Origin: Bacillota bacterium
GTDB lineage: Bacteria > Bacillota > Clostridia > Lachnospirales > Lachnospiraceae
NCBI GenBank assembly: GCA_023395555.1
Contig: JAEWYQ010000052.1
Span: 1-18,412, forward strand
DNA length: 18,412 nucleotides
Direction: 5' to 3'
Of the stretch, positions 1 to 6,645 are shown in pieces (the first letter of the stretch is position 1; every line of letters starts with the position of its first letter). A program made the translations under genes and the position numbers. Below the pieces are notes generated by a model. The model was not told where the DNA came from. It was given only the letters and a program-made list of their open reading frames with translations, and did not search any database.

Positions 1-87
1 GTGGCATGCTTCAATTTTCTTCTGAATCTCTGCGTCAGGGACAAAGCGATTGTACCGGTCGTACAGCTCGTCCAATGGGTTTTGCAT
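1..87 (-). CDS. Start of a small hypothetical protein (partial)
   Basis: Only the first 29 codons lie in the window, reading MQNPLDELYDRYNRFVPD and on to IEACH at the window edge. The start is well supported: GGAGGTG at 100-94 sits 6 bases before the ATG at 87-85. The N-terminus is acidic and charged with no signal peptide. It vaguely resembles small accessory proteins found near recombinase genes of clostridial mobile elements, but that is only an impression. Function unknown. Confidence 0.6.
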   Translation of the reverse strand, partial: MQNPLDELYDRYNRFVPDAEIQKKIEACH

Positions 88-527
88 CTTGGTCACCTCC
101 TATCAGTGACACAGGATACCACAAGAGCCCGCTGAAAGCTATTGGAAGTTTCGTGAATTCAGAAGTTTTTTAGCACGGCGATGCTCCCTATACCTGTCTG
201 CCTGATGGATTCCGCATAGAGCGAGGGTGGAAACCAATGCATGGTTTTCACCCTCGCTCTTTCCGTACCTGTTTGCCATAGGGGTTCACATCATATCCCT
301 ATGAAGGTTAACCCTTAGAAATAGGTGGTTTAGGGATTTTTTACAAAAGTGTTGTATGCAAAAAATAGCCACTTATGAAAAATGGCATGGCAAGGGGTTT
401 GCATAGCTCTAAGTACTATAAAGTGCTTCAGTATTTGTCAAAGCTACGAAGGAGATATTCAAGCCCCTCGCAGCTTTTTATCCGGTTAATAAAAGGAATA
501 TGCCATTTCATATGGCTGTTATTTCGT
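88..527. other. Gene-poor interval with hairpins
   Basis: I see no convincing gene here. A plus-strand open frame (375-617) has no ribosome binding site and runs into the 3' end of the opposing gene, so I do not call it. The stretch holds a strong hairpin at 218-260 (separate entry) and a small one, GCCAT/ATGGC at 502-516. On the minus strand the small hairpin follows the stop of the Cys-rich gene and precedes a T-rich tract, so it may be a weak terminator. The rest is probably the untranslated leader of the leftmost gene plus intergenic DNA, possibly the edge of an integrated element. Confidence 0.4.
218..260. other. 19-bp hairpin, possible attenuator or terminator
   Basis: Arms 218-236 and 242-260 pair over 19 positions with one G-T wobble and a 5-base ATGCA loop. 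The stem is GC-rich (GAGCGAGGGTG / CACCCTCGCTC). Neither strand has a T-run directly after it, so it is not a classical intrinsic terminator. It lies about 130 bp upstream of the leftmost minus-strand start and could be a leader structure of that gene or the junction hairpin of an element. Confidence 0.5.
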
Positions 528-1292
528 TTAATTTCCATATTGTTCATACACATAAGGCAGGATTGCCCATGTAACATCGTCGGCAGCAATGGTATTTGTG
601 TGGATTACAGGTTTTAATCCCTGATATAAATGAGGGGCCTTATCGCAAGGATTCTTATGACAATTCTGGCATCTGTCAGCGCCATTTTCCGCTGCGCATT
701 TTAAAGAATCACAGTTAAAGTCTTTATCTAAGCCCCCTGTATGGCAGCCGTCACAAAGCTCCATATCATCACCCCAATACCCTCCGTCGCCCACACCTCC
801 TGCGTATACACGTATCAGCCGTTCTTTCAACTCCGATCGGAACTCTTCGCTTATTGTACCACCGTTATAATGCACACACAAATCGCAACGGTGGCCGCAG
901 CTGGCATAGATAGCCTGATCTTTGGAAAAAGGCTTCCGGTTAGGTTTTTTCTTAATCAAAACAAGCTGCTTGACAGCTTCAAGCGTAGGTAAATCGGCAA
1001 CGGGAATAAGCATCCATTTGCCGTCATGATACGTTTTGCTGTTATCGTAGATTTTCTGTATCTCCTGCGGAAATTCATTGCGCCGCGCCTCAAATAATTC
1101 GCGTTCCGTTTTTCCGAAAATAACGAGAAAATCATAACTGTTTTCGCGTATGTAGATAGTCAGCACTGTTTTCCCGCCTTTGCGGAATTTCAATTCATCT
1201 TTGCCGTTACCTGCTTCATCCAAAGCATACTTTCCTCGCAGAAAGCACATGGTTTCCTCACTGATCTTTTTCAGATCTGTCTTTTCGCTCAT
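528..1292 (-). CDS. DUF3788-like domain fused to a Cys-rich DUF3795-like domain
   Basis: 254 residues. Residues about 1-118 look like the DUF3788 fold: a KFRKGGKTVLTIY strand, a LVIFGKTERELFE segment and a WMLIPV strand. Residues about 128-254 are Cys-rich (CGHRCDLC, MELCDGCHTGG, CDSLKCAAENGADRCQNC, NPCDKAP), like the putative metal-binding DUF3795/DUF3788-associated proteins. Neither domain has an assigned reaction, so no function is proposed. A GGGGGAT site lies 7 bases before the ATG at 1292. It follows the Fpg-like gene on the same strand with a 92-bp gap and no visible terminator, so it is probably the last gene of that operon. It is likely cytoplasmic: no signal peptide or membrane segment is seen. 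Confidence 0.8.
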   Translation of the reverse strand: MSEKTDLKKISEETMCFLRGKYALDEAGNGKDELKFRKGGKTVLTIYIRENSYDFLVIFGKTERELFEARRNEFPQEIQKIYDNSKTYHDGKWMLIPVADLPTLEAVKQLVLIKKKPNRKPFSKDQAIYASCGHRCDLCVHYNGGTISEEFRSELKERLIRVYAGGVGDGGYWGDDMELCDGCHTGGLDKDFNCDSLKCAAENGADRCQNCHKNPCDKAPHLYQGLKPVIHTNTIAADDVTWAILPYVYEQYGN

Positions 1293-1384
1293 AGCTGTAT
1301 CCCCCTATTAGCTCATTGTGGGCATTCTTCACCCATCGATAGCATAAAAAGCAGTTGGTGTATTTTTGTATTATACTTTTTGCA

Positions 1385-2203
1385 TTATTCTTTTTGGCAG
1401 GCAGGGCAGATAAAAGAAGATGTACTGCCTGTTTTTATTGAAACGATCGTTTCGCCGCAGACCGGACAGGGCTGATCTTCTTTGTAGCCCACAAGGAAAG
1501 AATCCATCCCATAACCGCCCTTCTGCCCAAAGAAGTCGCTCTCATGGGCAAACGAGCCTCTTTCCCGCGAGAGGTTCAAAATTTCTGTTATGCTATCATA
1601 AAGCAGCTGGATTTCTTCCTCGCTCATATCCGATATTTTCTTTTGAGGATGCAGATGTGCCTTAAATAAAATATCGTGCATATACATATTGCCGATTCCG
1701 CCAACATTCTTCTGGTTCATTAAAAAAGCTTTTATTTGCGTCTTTTTGCCTTTCAGAAGGGATGAGAAATAATCAAATGTGAATTTTTCATCAAATGGGC
1801 CAATCGCAATGTCTTTTGTGTTCGGCTCAGATGCAAGCTCGTCATCTGAAACAAGTAAAAATTTTCCGAACCACCAAAAACGGGCGGTATAACCGCTGCC
1901 GTCGCTGAAGAGAACCTTTAGTTGGTATTTGTCAGCTTCGTTTTTCTCCTTATCGAAGAACAATATATCCGCGCCCATACCAAGAGATAAAAGGATGTTT
2001 TCACCGTTACTAAGCGCAGTGATAATCCATTTCCCTTTATATTTGATATCGTCGATCCTTGCGCCTGCAATTCGTTTTTGAAATTCATCCGCCGGAATGT
2101 TGGCGCATTTTTCCTGCAGCAGAGTAATTGTTCGTAAGGTCTTTCCCCGCAGGGTATCTCTCATTTGTCCCGCAAGTTTAGAAATTTCAGGTAGTTCAGC
2201 CAT
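1385..2203 (-). CDS. Fpg/Nei-family DNA glycosylase-like protein lacking the catalytic proline
   Basis: 272 residues. Fold hallmarks are MAELPEI at the N-terminus, KYKGKWI near residue 60, NVGGIGNMYMHDILF (the helix-two-turn-helix region) and a C-terminal zinc finger, CPVCG...CPACQ, with cysteines at about 246, 249, 266 and 269. Classical Fpg and Nei begin MPELPE, and the mature N-terminal Pro is the Schiff-base nucleophile. Here that residue is Ala. The zinc-finger Arg of the usual GRGT motif is also missing (KTGSTSS). It is either a non-catalytic relative or one using another residue. The start at 2203 is preferred because AAAGGAG lies 10 bases upstream. A start at 2224 would translate that site itself as MKRRKKK. 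The gene overlaps the broken merR tail by 8 bases, suggesting former translational coupling. Confidence 0.85.
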   Translation of the reverse strand: MAELPEISKLAGQMRDTLRGKTLRTITLLQEKCANIPADEFQKRIAGARIDDIKYKGKWIITALSNGENILLSLGMGADILFFDKEKNEADKYQLKVLFSDGSGYTARFWWFGKFLLVSDDELASEPNTKDIAIGPFDEKFTFDYFSSLLKGKKTQIKAFLMNQKNVGGIGNMYMHDILFKAHLHPQKKISDMSEEEIQLLYDSITEILNLSRERGSFAHESDFFGQKGGYGMDSFLVGYKEDQPCPVCGETIVSIKTGSTSSFICPACQKE

Positions 2204-2533
2204 TTTCTTTTTTCTCCTTTTCATTCATTATTTGTATTGGAATAAATATATCTTGCTGGTATCGGTTCAACTTATTCGCGATATCCCACGGTAGAATTTC
2301 AATGCCGACGTGTTTTCACTTTTGAATATAACGACCATATCCTTAACCGGAATTTGCAATTTGCGTAAAATAATAATCTGTTTTAACCGTTCAAGTGCGG
2401 CAAAATCATAATAACGTTGGGCTTTGTTATCCGGATGCTTGCTCCATAAAAGCCCCACTTCCTCATAATACCTTAGGGTCCTGCTCGATATACCGAAATT
2501 GTCTACCACTTCGTTTATTCTGATCAAATCCAA
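2196..2533 (-). pseudogene. Truncated, frameshifted MerR-family regulator
   Basis: The first 70 or so residues are an intact MerR winged-helix N-terminus: IRINEVVDNFGISSRTLRYY, then QRYYDFAALERLKQII and KLQIPVKDMVVIFKSENTS. That frame ends abruptly at 2267 (88 residues), before any effector domain. In another frame, codons from 2303 to a TGA at 2196 read PWDIANKLNRYQQDIFIPIQ. This looks like a real protein tail, perhaps the last strand of a GyrI-like sensor, and its stop overlaps the downstream ATG. The simplest reading is an internal deletion that shifted the frame. The start is taken as TTG at 2533, 8 bases after AAGGCGG. An earlier TTG (2563) overlaps the -10 box. It may still express a DNA-binding stub. 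Confidence 0.65.
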
Positions 2534-2554
2534 AAATATCACCGCCTTATAACT

Positions 2555-2585
2555 ATTATACAAGTTGACGCAAGGTCAATGTCAA
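2555..2585 (-). promoter_or_regulatory. MerR-type promoter with 19-bp spacer and operator dyad
   Basis: On the minus strand, TTGACA (2585-2580) and TATAAT (2560-2555) are separated by 19 bp, the long spacer typical of MerR-activated promoters. Inside the spacer lies a perfect dyad, TTGAC-CTTGC-GTCAA (2579-2565), the expected MerR operator position. It would drive the merR remnant, the Fpg-like gene and probably the Cys-rich gene. Confidence 0.8.
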
Positions 2586-2607
2586 CACTTTTCTGAAAGA
2601 AAAGTGT
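2585..2607. repeat. Perfect 10-bp inverted repeat between divergent promoters
   Basis: ACACTTTTCT (2585-2594) and AGAAAAGTGT (2598-2607) pair perfectly around a GAA loop. It abuts the minus-strand -35 box and lies 31 bp upstream of the argS -35. It could be an extra operator; no T-run supports termination. Confidence 0.5.
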
Positions 2608-2637
2608 AAAATGAAAAATGCTTCTTTGACTTTTCCC

Positions 2638-2666
2638 TTGACGGGGAGGTATTCGATTGATATAAT
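2638..2666 (+). promoter_or_regulatory. argS leader promoter (sigma-A type)
   Basis: TTGACG (2638-2643), a 17-bp spacer, then a perfect TATAAT (2661-2666). Transcription should start near 2673, giving a leader of about 240 nt before argS. Confidence 0.85.
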
Positions 2667-2717
2667 GTAGCTTAAATTACTGCAAAGAGCAGTTTGAAAG
2701 AAAGATGCGAGGATATC

Positions 2718-2774
2718 ATGAAGGCATTCATCAGCATTAGCTTAAGACGCAGATTCAGACGTAAGCTCTTGTGA
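2718..2774 (+). CDS. Arginine-rich leader peptide of the argS attenuator
   Basis: An 18-codon reading frame encodes MKAFISISLRRRFRRKLL. A GAGGA site (2709-2713) lies 4 bases before the ATG. Codons 10-12 and 14-15 are Arg (AGA CGC AGA, AGA CGT). It sits between the argS promoter and an intrinsic terminator, and the gene controlled charges tRNA-Arg, so stalling at these codons would report low charged tRNA-Arg. The last five codons (2757-2771) are also the 5' arm of a leader hairpin. This is the arrangement of classical leader peptides such as those of amino-acid operons. I infer the role from layout; the peptide itself need have no activity. Confidence 0.8.
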   Translation: MKAFISISLRRRFRRKLL

Positions 2775-2860
2775 TTATGTGAGAATTAACGCATAGTTGC
2801 AAGTGAGGTACGTCTTGTTTCTATGCGGTGCTGGATAATATCTGGGATACAGAACCGTAT
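2757..2860 (+). promoter_or_regulatory. Attenuator with mutually exclusive hairpins
   Basis: Four segments compete. A (2757-2771, the end of the leader peptide) pairs with C (2800-2815): AGACGTA/TACGTCT, CTC/GAG and TTG/CAA. B (2790-2796, CGCATAG) pairs perfectly with D (2821-2827, CTATGCG), extended by CAAG/CTTG inside. D continuing to 2833 also pairs with E (2850-2860): ATGCGGTGCTG with CAGAACCGTAT, 10 of 11 positions. E (2851-2857) is the 5' arm of the terminator. Proposed logic: a ribosome stalled at the first Arg codons leaves A free, so A:C forms, B:D is blocked, D:E forms and transcription continues. A ribosome reaching the stop codon (2772) covers A, so B:D forms and the terminator folds. 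No T-box sequence is present in this leader. Confidence 0.7.
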
Positions 2861-2893
2861 TAGATTTTTAGTAAATCTTTGCGGTTCTTTTTT
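2851..2893 (+). terminator. Intrinsic terminator in the argS leader
   Basis: AGAACCG (2851-2857) pairs with CGGTTCT (2882-2888), and an inner stem AGATTT/AAATCT (2862-2867, 2873-2878) closes a TTAGT loop. Six Ts run from 2888 to 2893. It lies 23 bp before argS, so it should stop transcription when arginine is plentiful. Confidence 0.85.
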
Positions 2894-2915
2894 ATTCAAA
2901 AATGGAGGGAATGAC

Positions 2916-4613
2916 ATGAAAAAGATATTAAGTAAAATGATAGTCAAGTATTTGGACGGGTTTTCTGAAAATGAAATAGAAGGATTGCTGGAAATTCCGC
3001 CGGAAGCAAAAATGGGAGATTATTCTCTTCCGTGCTTTACACTGTCCAAGAAGTTGAAAAAATCCCCTGTTATCATTGCAGATCAATTAAAGAGTGATTT
3101 AGATCATGATTTGGATCAGACAATCGTATCAAAAATACAAAACGTGAACGGATATCTCAATCTATATCTTAACAAAAGCAATTATATCAACTATATACTC
3201 AAAAAAACTTTTCATCTTGGTATAGGCTTCCCCTCAGAATCTGACGATAAGGTTATATGTATGGATTATTCCTCTCCTAACATAGCCAAGAATTTTCATG
3301 TCGGACATCTTCGCACAACAGTAATCGGAAATTCCCTTTATAAGATATATAGAAAATTAGGATACAAAGTGATTCGAATTAATCATTTAGGTGACTGGGG
3401 GACGCAATTTGGAAAATTAATCGTTGCCTATAAAAACTGGAGTTCAGAGGATAGAGTAGAGCAGGGCGGTATTGAAGAATTACTGCGGATTTATGTGCTT
3501 TTTAATGCGGAAGCGGAACGAAATCCCAAGCTGAAGGAAGAGGCACGGGGCTGGTTTTCAAAGATGGAGCAGGGAGACGAAGAGGCGCTTTCCATCTGGA
3601 AGTGGTTTAAAGAAATCAGCCTGAAGGAATTTGAAAGAGTGTATAAACTATTAAATGTGGAATTTGACGATTACACAAGTGAAAGCTTTTATATGGATAA
3701 GGTTCCGGCATTGGTTGCCGAATTAAAGGAAAAAGGCCTTTTGGAAGAAAGTCAGGGAGCGAATATTGTTAGCCTTGAAAAATATAATATGCCGCCTTGT
3801 TTAATAACCAAAAGCGATGGCAGTTCCATCTATCATTCCCGTGATATGGCAGCAGTTCTGTATCGTAAAAAGGAATATAATTTTGAAAAATGCTTATACA
3901 TTACAGGCCTGGAGCAGAAGCTGCATTTTGCACAGGTTTTTAAGGCAATCGAAATAATGGGGTACGACTGGGCGGATGGCTTGGTTCATATACCTTATGG
4001 GCTGGTAAGCCTGGAGGGGGAAAAGCTTTCCACCCGAACCGGCAATATTATTTATGCGGAAGATATCCTGCATGAGGCAATTCGCCGTTCCTTTGAATTG
4101 ATATCCCGGAAGAATTCAAATTTAGATAATAAAGAACAAATAGCGGAGATAGTAGGAGTCGGGGCGATTATATTTCATGATTTGTTTAATCAGCGCATTA
4201 AAAATGTCAGCTTCTCCTGGAATGAGGTGCTGAACTTTGAAGGAGCGTCCGGTCCGTACGTACAATATACTTATGCACGGGCGAAAAGTATCTTGCGGAA
4301 AGGGAATACGGAAAAGGTTAATATGCAGATCAATGCGGATATGCTGACGGATGAAGTGAGCTATGAGCTAGTGAAAGAGCTGAGCAAATACACGGATAAA
4401 ATAGAGGAAGCCGCGTTAAGATATGAGCCGTCTGTTATCGCAAGGTATGTATGGGGATTGGCAGCAGCATTTAATAAATTCTATCATGAATGTAATATAT
4501 TAAATGCGGAGAAAAGCGTAAAGGAAGCGCGTCTTGCTTTCGTCTTCTTAACACAGAAAATAATTAAAGATGCGATGGATTTATTAGGAATACAATGCCC
4601 CGAAGAAATGTAA
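2916..4613 (+). CDS. argS: Arginyl-tRNA synthetase
   Basis: 565 residues, the usual size for ArgRS. It is a cytoplasmic class I enzyme that attaches arginine to tRNA-Arg using ATP. The HIGH signature appears as FHVGH (His128 to His131) within SSPNIAKNFHVGHLRTTVIG, typical of ArgRS. The KMSKS loop is KLSTR (370-374) after GLVSLEGE. The N-terminal additional domain (MGDYSLPCFTLSKKLKKSP) and the C-terminal anticodon-binding helical domain (EGASGPYVQYTYARAKSI and on) are complete. The start at 2916 has TGGAGGGA 6 bases upstream. The frame is open back to 2823 but that part is the attenuator. It is controlled by the leader described above, and a histidine-phosphatase gene follows after 49 bp. It could be a second, regulated ArgRS copy; the window cannot tell. 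Confidence 0.97.
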   Translation: MKKILSKMIVKYLDGFSENEIEGLLEIPPEAKMGDYSLPCFTLSKKLKKSPVIIADQLKSDLDHDLDQTIVSKIQNVNGYLNLYLNKSNYINYILKKTFHLGIGFPSESDDKVICMDYSSPNIAKNFHVGHLRTTVIGNSLYKIYRKLGYKVIRINHLGDWGTQFGKLIVAYKNWSSEDRVEQGGIEELLRIYVLFNAEAERNPKLKEEARGWFSKMEQGDEEALSIWKWFKEISLKEFERVYKLLNVEFDDYTSESFYMDKVPALVAELKEKGLLEESQGANIVSLEKYNMPPCLITKSDGSSIYHSRDMAAVLYRKKEYNFEKCLYITGLEQKLHFAQVFKAIEIMGYDWADGLVHIPYGLVSLEGEKLSTRTGNIIYAEDILHEAIRRSFELISRKNSNLDNKEQIAEIVGVGAIIFHDLFNQRIKNVSFSWNEVLNFEGASGPYVQYTYARAKSILRKGNTEKVNMQINADMLTDEVSYELVKELSKYTDKIEEAALRYEPSVIARYVWGLAAAFNKFYHECNILNAEKSVKEARLAFVFLTQKIIKDAMDLLGIQCPEEM

Positions 4614-4662
4614 GTTTTCTTGGTTTCTATATGATTTTGCAAAGTTATAAAATTAAAATGAT

Positions 4663-5229
4663 ATGACAACCATATATTTTGTAAGGCATGCTGAGCCGGA
4701 TTATGCAAATCATAATGACATGGAAAGGCCGCTGACGCCAAAAGGAAAAGAGGATAGTAAATTAGTGACACACTATTTAAGGGATAAAAATATCAATATT
4801 GTTTTGTCGAGTCCGTATGCCAGAGCGGTTGATACGGTTAAGGACTTTGCGGACTCCTTTGGGCTTCCAATTCATACGATAGAAGACTTCAGGGAAAGAA
4901 AAGTAGATAGCGTTTGGATAGAAGATTTCAATAAATTCACGGAACTGCAGTGGAAGGATTTCCATTACAGGCTTTCAGACGGTGAGTGTTTGCAGGAGGT
5001 TCAAGACCGCAATATTAATGCATTGCTGCAGGTTTTGACCGCTCATAAGGATAAGAATATTGTGGTCGGCAGCCATGGGACGGCAATTAGTACAATCCTG
5101 AACTATTTTGATCCAACCTATGGATTTGATGATTTCCAAAGGATACGGCATATCATGCCATGGATTGTGAAGCTGACATTTCAAGGGAAGCAGTTGGCAG
5201 ATGCTGAAGAAATTGAACTGAACCTTTGA
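4663..5229 (+). CDS. Histidine phosphatase superfamily protein (phosphoglycerate-mutase-like)
   Basis: 188 residues. The RHG motif is VRHAE (Arg8, His9, the phospho-accepting His). Other active-site residues are Arg54 in SSPYARAVDT, Glu78 in FRERK and His138 in VVGSHGTAIS. The family removes phosphate from small metabolites or proteins; the substrate here is not evident. It is cytoplasmic, with no signal peptide. It starts 49 bp after argS with no terminator or promoter seen between, so it is likely co-transcribed and under the arginine attenuator. No clear ribosome binding site precedes the ATG at 4663, only an A-rich stretch, so the start is fairly but not fully certain. Confidence 0.9.
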   Translation: MTTIYFVRHAEPDYANHNDMERPLTPKGKEDSKLVTHYLRDKNINIVLSSPYARAVDTVKDFADSFGLPIHTIEDFRERKVDSVWIEDFNKFTELQWKDFHYRLSDGECLQEVQDRNINALLQVLTAHKDKNIVVGSHGTAISTILNYFDPTYGFDDFQRIRHIMPWIVKLTFQGKQLADAEEIELNL

Positions 5230-5243
5230 GAATAAGGCGTGGA

Positions 5244-5292
5244 TATAATTTTCGCCCTAAACCGAATCAATCAGTCAAGGGCGAAAATTATA
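5244..5292. terminator. Bidirectional 15-bp terminator hairpin resembling a T-box 3' end
   Basis: TATAATTTTCGCCCT (5244-5258) pairs perfectly with 5278-5292 around a 19-base loop. It lies between two convergent genes, and the A/T-rich stem base gives a T-rich 3' flank on either strand. The left arm and loop (5241-5281) match the alaS T-box antiterminator/terminator segment (6564-6605) at roughly 34 of 42 positions, including loop bases not needed for the hairpin. Confidence 0.75.
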
Positions 5293-5315
5293 CGTTATAG
5301 GAACATTAATCCCGT

Positions 5316-6164
5316 TTAGATAAAGAGTAATAGACTCACCGCCATTAATATCATTCCTGAAACCAGACCATAGATGGAAAGGTGATGCTCACCATATTCT
5401 CTGGCGGAAGGGAGGAGTTCGTCAAGGGAGATGTAAACCATAATTCCGGCAACCATTCCAAAGATAATTCCCATTACGGTATCATTTAATATTGGCATAA
5501 GGATCAGATAGCCGACGAGAGCACCCACGGGCTCGGAAAGACCGGACAGGAAGGAATAAAGAAAGGCTTTCTTCTTGCTTCCTGTTGCATAGTAGATAGG
5601 AACGGATACTGCGATACCTTCCGGGATATTATGCAGGGCAATCGCGACAGCGATGGGGATAGCAATGGCGGGTTCCTGAAGCGCTGCAACAAAGGTTGCC
5701 AAACCTTCCGGAAAATTATGAATGCCGATAGCTAAGGCAGTAAAGACACCCATTCGTAAAAGCTTATGATTCCTTTTGGCCGTCTCATGCTTTACCTTAA
5801 TGCCATAATGATGGCTTTCACTGGGATTCTCTTCATGGATTTCTTCAATGGAGTGCATCTCATGAGGATTTTCTCCGCTGGGAATCAGCTTATCGATGAG
5901 AGCAATTAAAAACATTCCTCCAAAGAAGGAAATTACTGTAATCCAGGAACCGGCTTTCAATCCTAATTCAGCTACCAGGAAATCCTTGGATTTAAAATAA
6001 ATTTCTACCATAGAAATATATATCATAACGCCTGCAGAAAACCCGAGACTTAAGGATAGAAACTTAGTATTACTCTTCTTCGTAAAGAAAGCCAAAGCAC
6101 TTCCGATACCAGTACTGAGTCCGGCAAATAATGTAAGTAAAAAAGCAAATAGTACATTTTCCAT
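5316..6164 (-). CDS. ZIP-family divalent metal transporter
   Basis: 282 residues, about eight hydrophobic segments. The two ZIP metal-site helices carry HNFPEG (149-154) and HNIPEG (178-183), the signature of ZupT-like ZIP permeases, which take up zinc, iron or manganese across the cell membrane. A His- and acid-rich cytoplasmic loop (about 97-135, with HEMHSIEEIHEE and SHHY) separates TM3 and TM4, as usual in the family. GGAGG lies 8 bases before the ATG at 6164. It is a single gene, transcribed leftward towards the phosphatase gene and ending at the shared terminator. The specific metal is not visible from the sequence. Confidence 0.95.
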   Translation of the reverse strand: MENVLFAFLLTLFAGLSTGIGSALAFFTKKSNTKFLSLSLGFSAGVMIYISMVEIYFKSKDFLVAELGLKAGSWITVISFFGGMFLIALIDKLIPSGENPHEMHSIEEIHEENPSESHHYGIKVKHETAKRNHKLLRMGVFTALAIGIHNFPEGLATFVAALQEPAIAIPIAVAIALHNIPEGIAVSVPIYYATGSKKKAFLYSFLSGLSEPVGALVGYLILMPILNDTVMGIIFGMVAGIMVYISLDELLPSAREYGEHHLSIYGLVSGMILMAVSLLLFI

Positions 6165-6196
6165 ACTGTAATCCTCCTGTATGCTGTGTCAGTACT

Positions 6197-6225
6197 ATTG
6201 TAACAAGAAAATCAAAGCAAAACAA
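6197..6225 (-). promoter_or_regulatory. Promoter of the ZIP transporter gene
   Basis: On the minus strand, TTGTTT (6225-6220), 17 bp, TACAAT (6202-6197). It lies 33 bp before the start codon. No metal-regulator operator is obvious. Confidence 0.65.
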
Positions 6226-6294
6226 GCAAATGTTATGGTTGTGTTATTGGGAAAGAGGAATATTAGTTCAGGGGAGTATTCTGCGTATTTTTGT

Positions 6295-6323
6295 TTGACA
6301 AATGCAGCAAAGAATGATATCAT
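6295..6323 (+). promoter_or_regulatory. Promoter of the alaS T-box leader
   Basis: A perfect TTGACA (6295-6300), 17-bp spacer, TATCAT (6318-6323). Transcription should begin near 6330, just before stem I. Confidence 0.85.
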
Positions 6324-6344
6324 ACTCCTAATTTAAAAATAAAA

Positions 6345-6612
6345 AGGCTATGAAGAGAAATAGTAAGCGTTAACGGAGTCCCAGAGAGAAGATGGCGGTG
6401 CGAATCTTTACGAAGGTAGCGTGGAAGCAGTCTCGGAGCTATGAACCGAACAGAGGAATCTAAGTAGACTTCATCGGAGTTTCCGCCGTTAAAAGGAAAT
6501 CGGTATCGGGTTCATCCCTGTACTGACAGAGTGCAAGCTATCCTTGAATTTAGGTGGTAACACGGACATAATTGTTCGCCCTAAGCTGAATTAATCAGTT
6601 TAGGGTTTTTTT
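6345..6612 (+). ncRNA. T-box riboswitch, alanine type, upstream of alaS
   Basis: The leader binds uncharged tRNA and then permits antitermination. Seen: the stem I 5' side with AATAGTA and TTAACGG, the AG-bulge region CCAGAGAG, the apical GGCGGTGCGAATC, then the late T-box sequence TAGGTGGTAACACGG (6551-6565), which pairs with the tRNA acceptor end, then the terminator. The best specifier candidate is GCT (Ala) at 6438-6440 in GGAGCTATGAACC, which agrees with the gene downstream. I assigned it by sequence pattern, not by a full fold. Confidence 0.92.
6579..6612 (+). terminator. T-box terminator before alaS
   Basis: CCCTAAGCTGA (6579-6589) pairs with TCAGTTTAGGG (6595-6605, one G-T), loop ATTAA, followed by seven Ts. 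Its 5' arm overlaps the region used by the antiterminator. Confidence 0.93.
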
Positions 6613-6645
6613 ATTACAAAATTTTAATAAGAAGGGAGTATTACA

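Noticed and set aside
375..617. 80-codon plus-strand frame
   Set aside because: No ribosome binding site, odd composition, and it overlaps the 3' end of the well-supported opposing gene.
2204..2224. Longer start for the Fpg-like protein (MKRRKKK)
   Set aside because: Those codons are the ribosome binding site of the ATG at 2203.
2823..2915. N-terminal extension of ArgS by 31 residues, starting at the ATG at 2823
   Set aside because: The frame is open, but no ribosome binding site precedes it, the stretch is the antiterminator and terminator, and the ATG at 2916 has a good TGGAGGGA and matches the usual ArgRS start.
2667..2915. T-box riboswitch upstream of argS
   Set aside because: The leader has no AG-bulge/GNTG stem I pattern and no TGGTACCGCG-type sequence. 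The Arg-rich frame and alternative hairpins explain it better.
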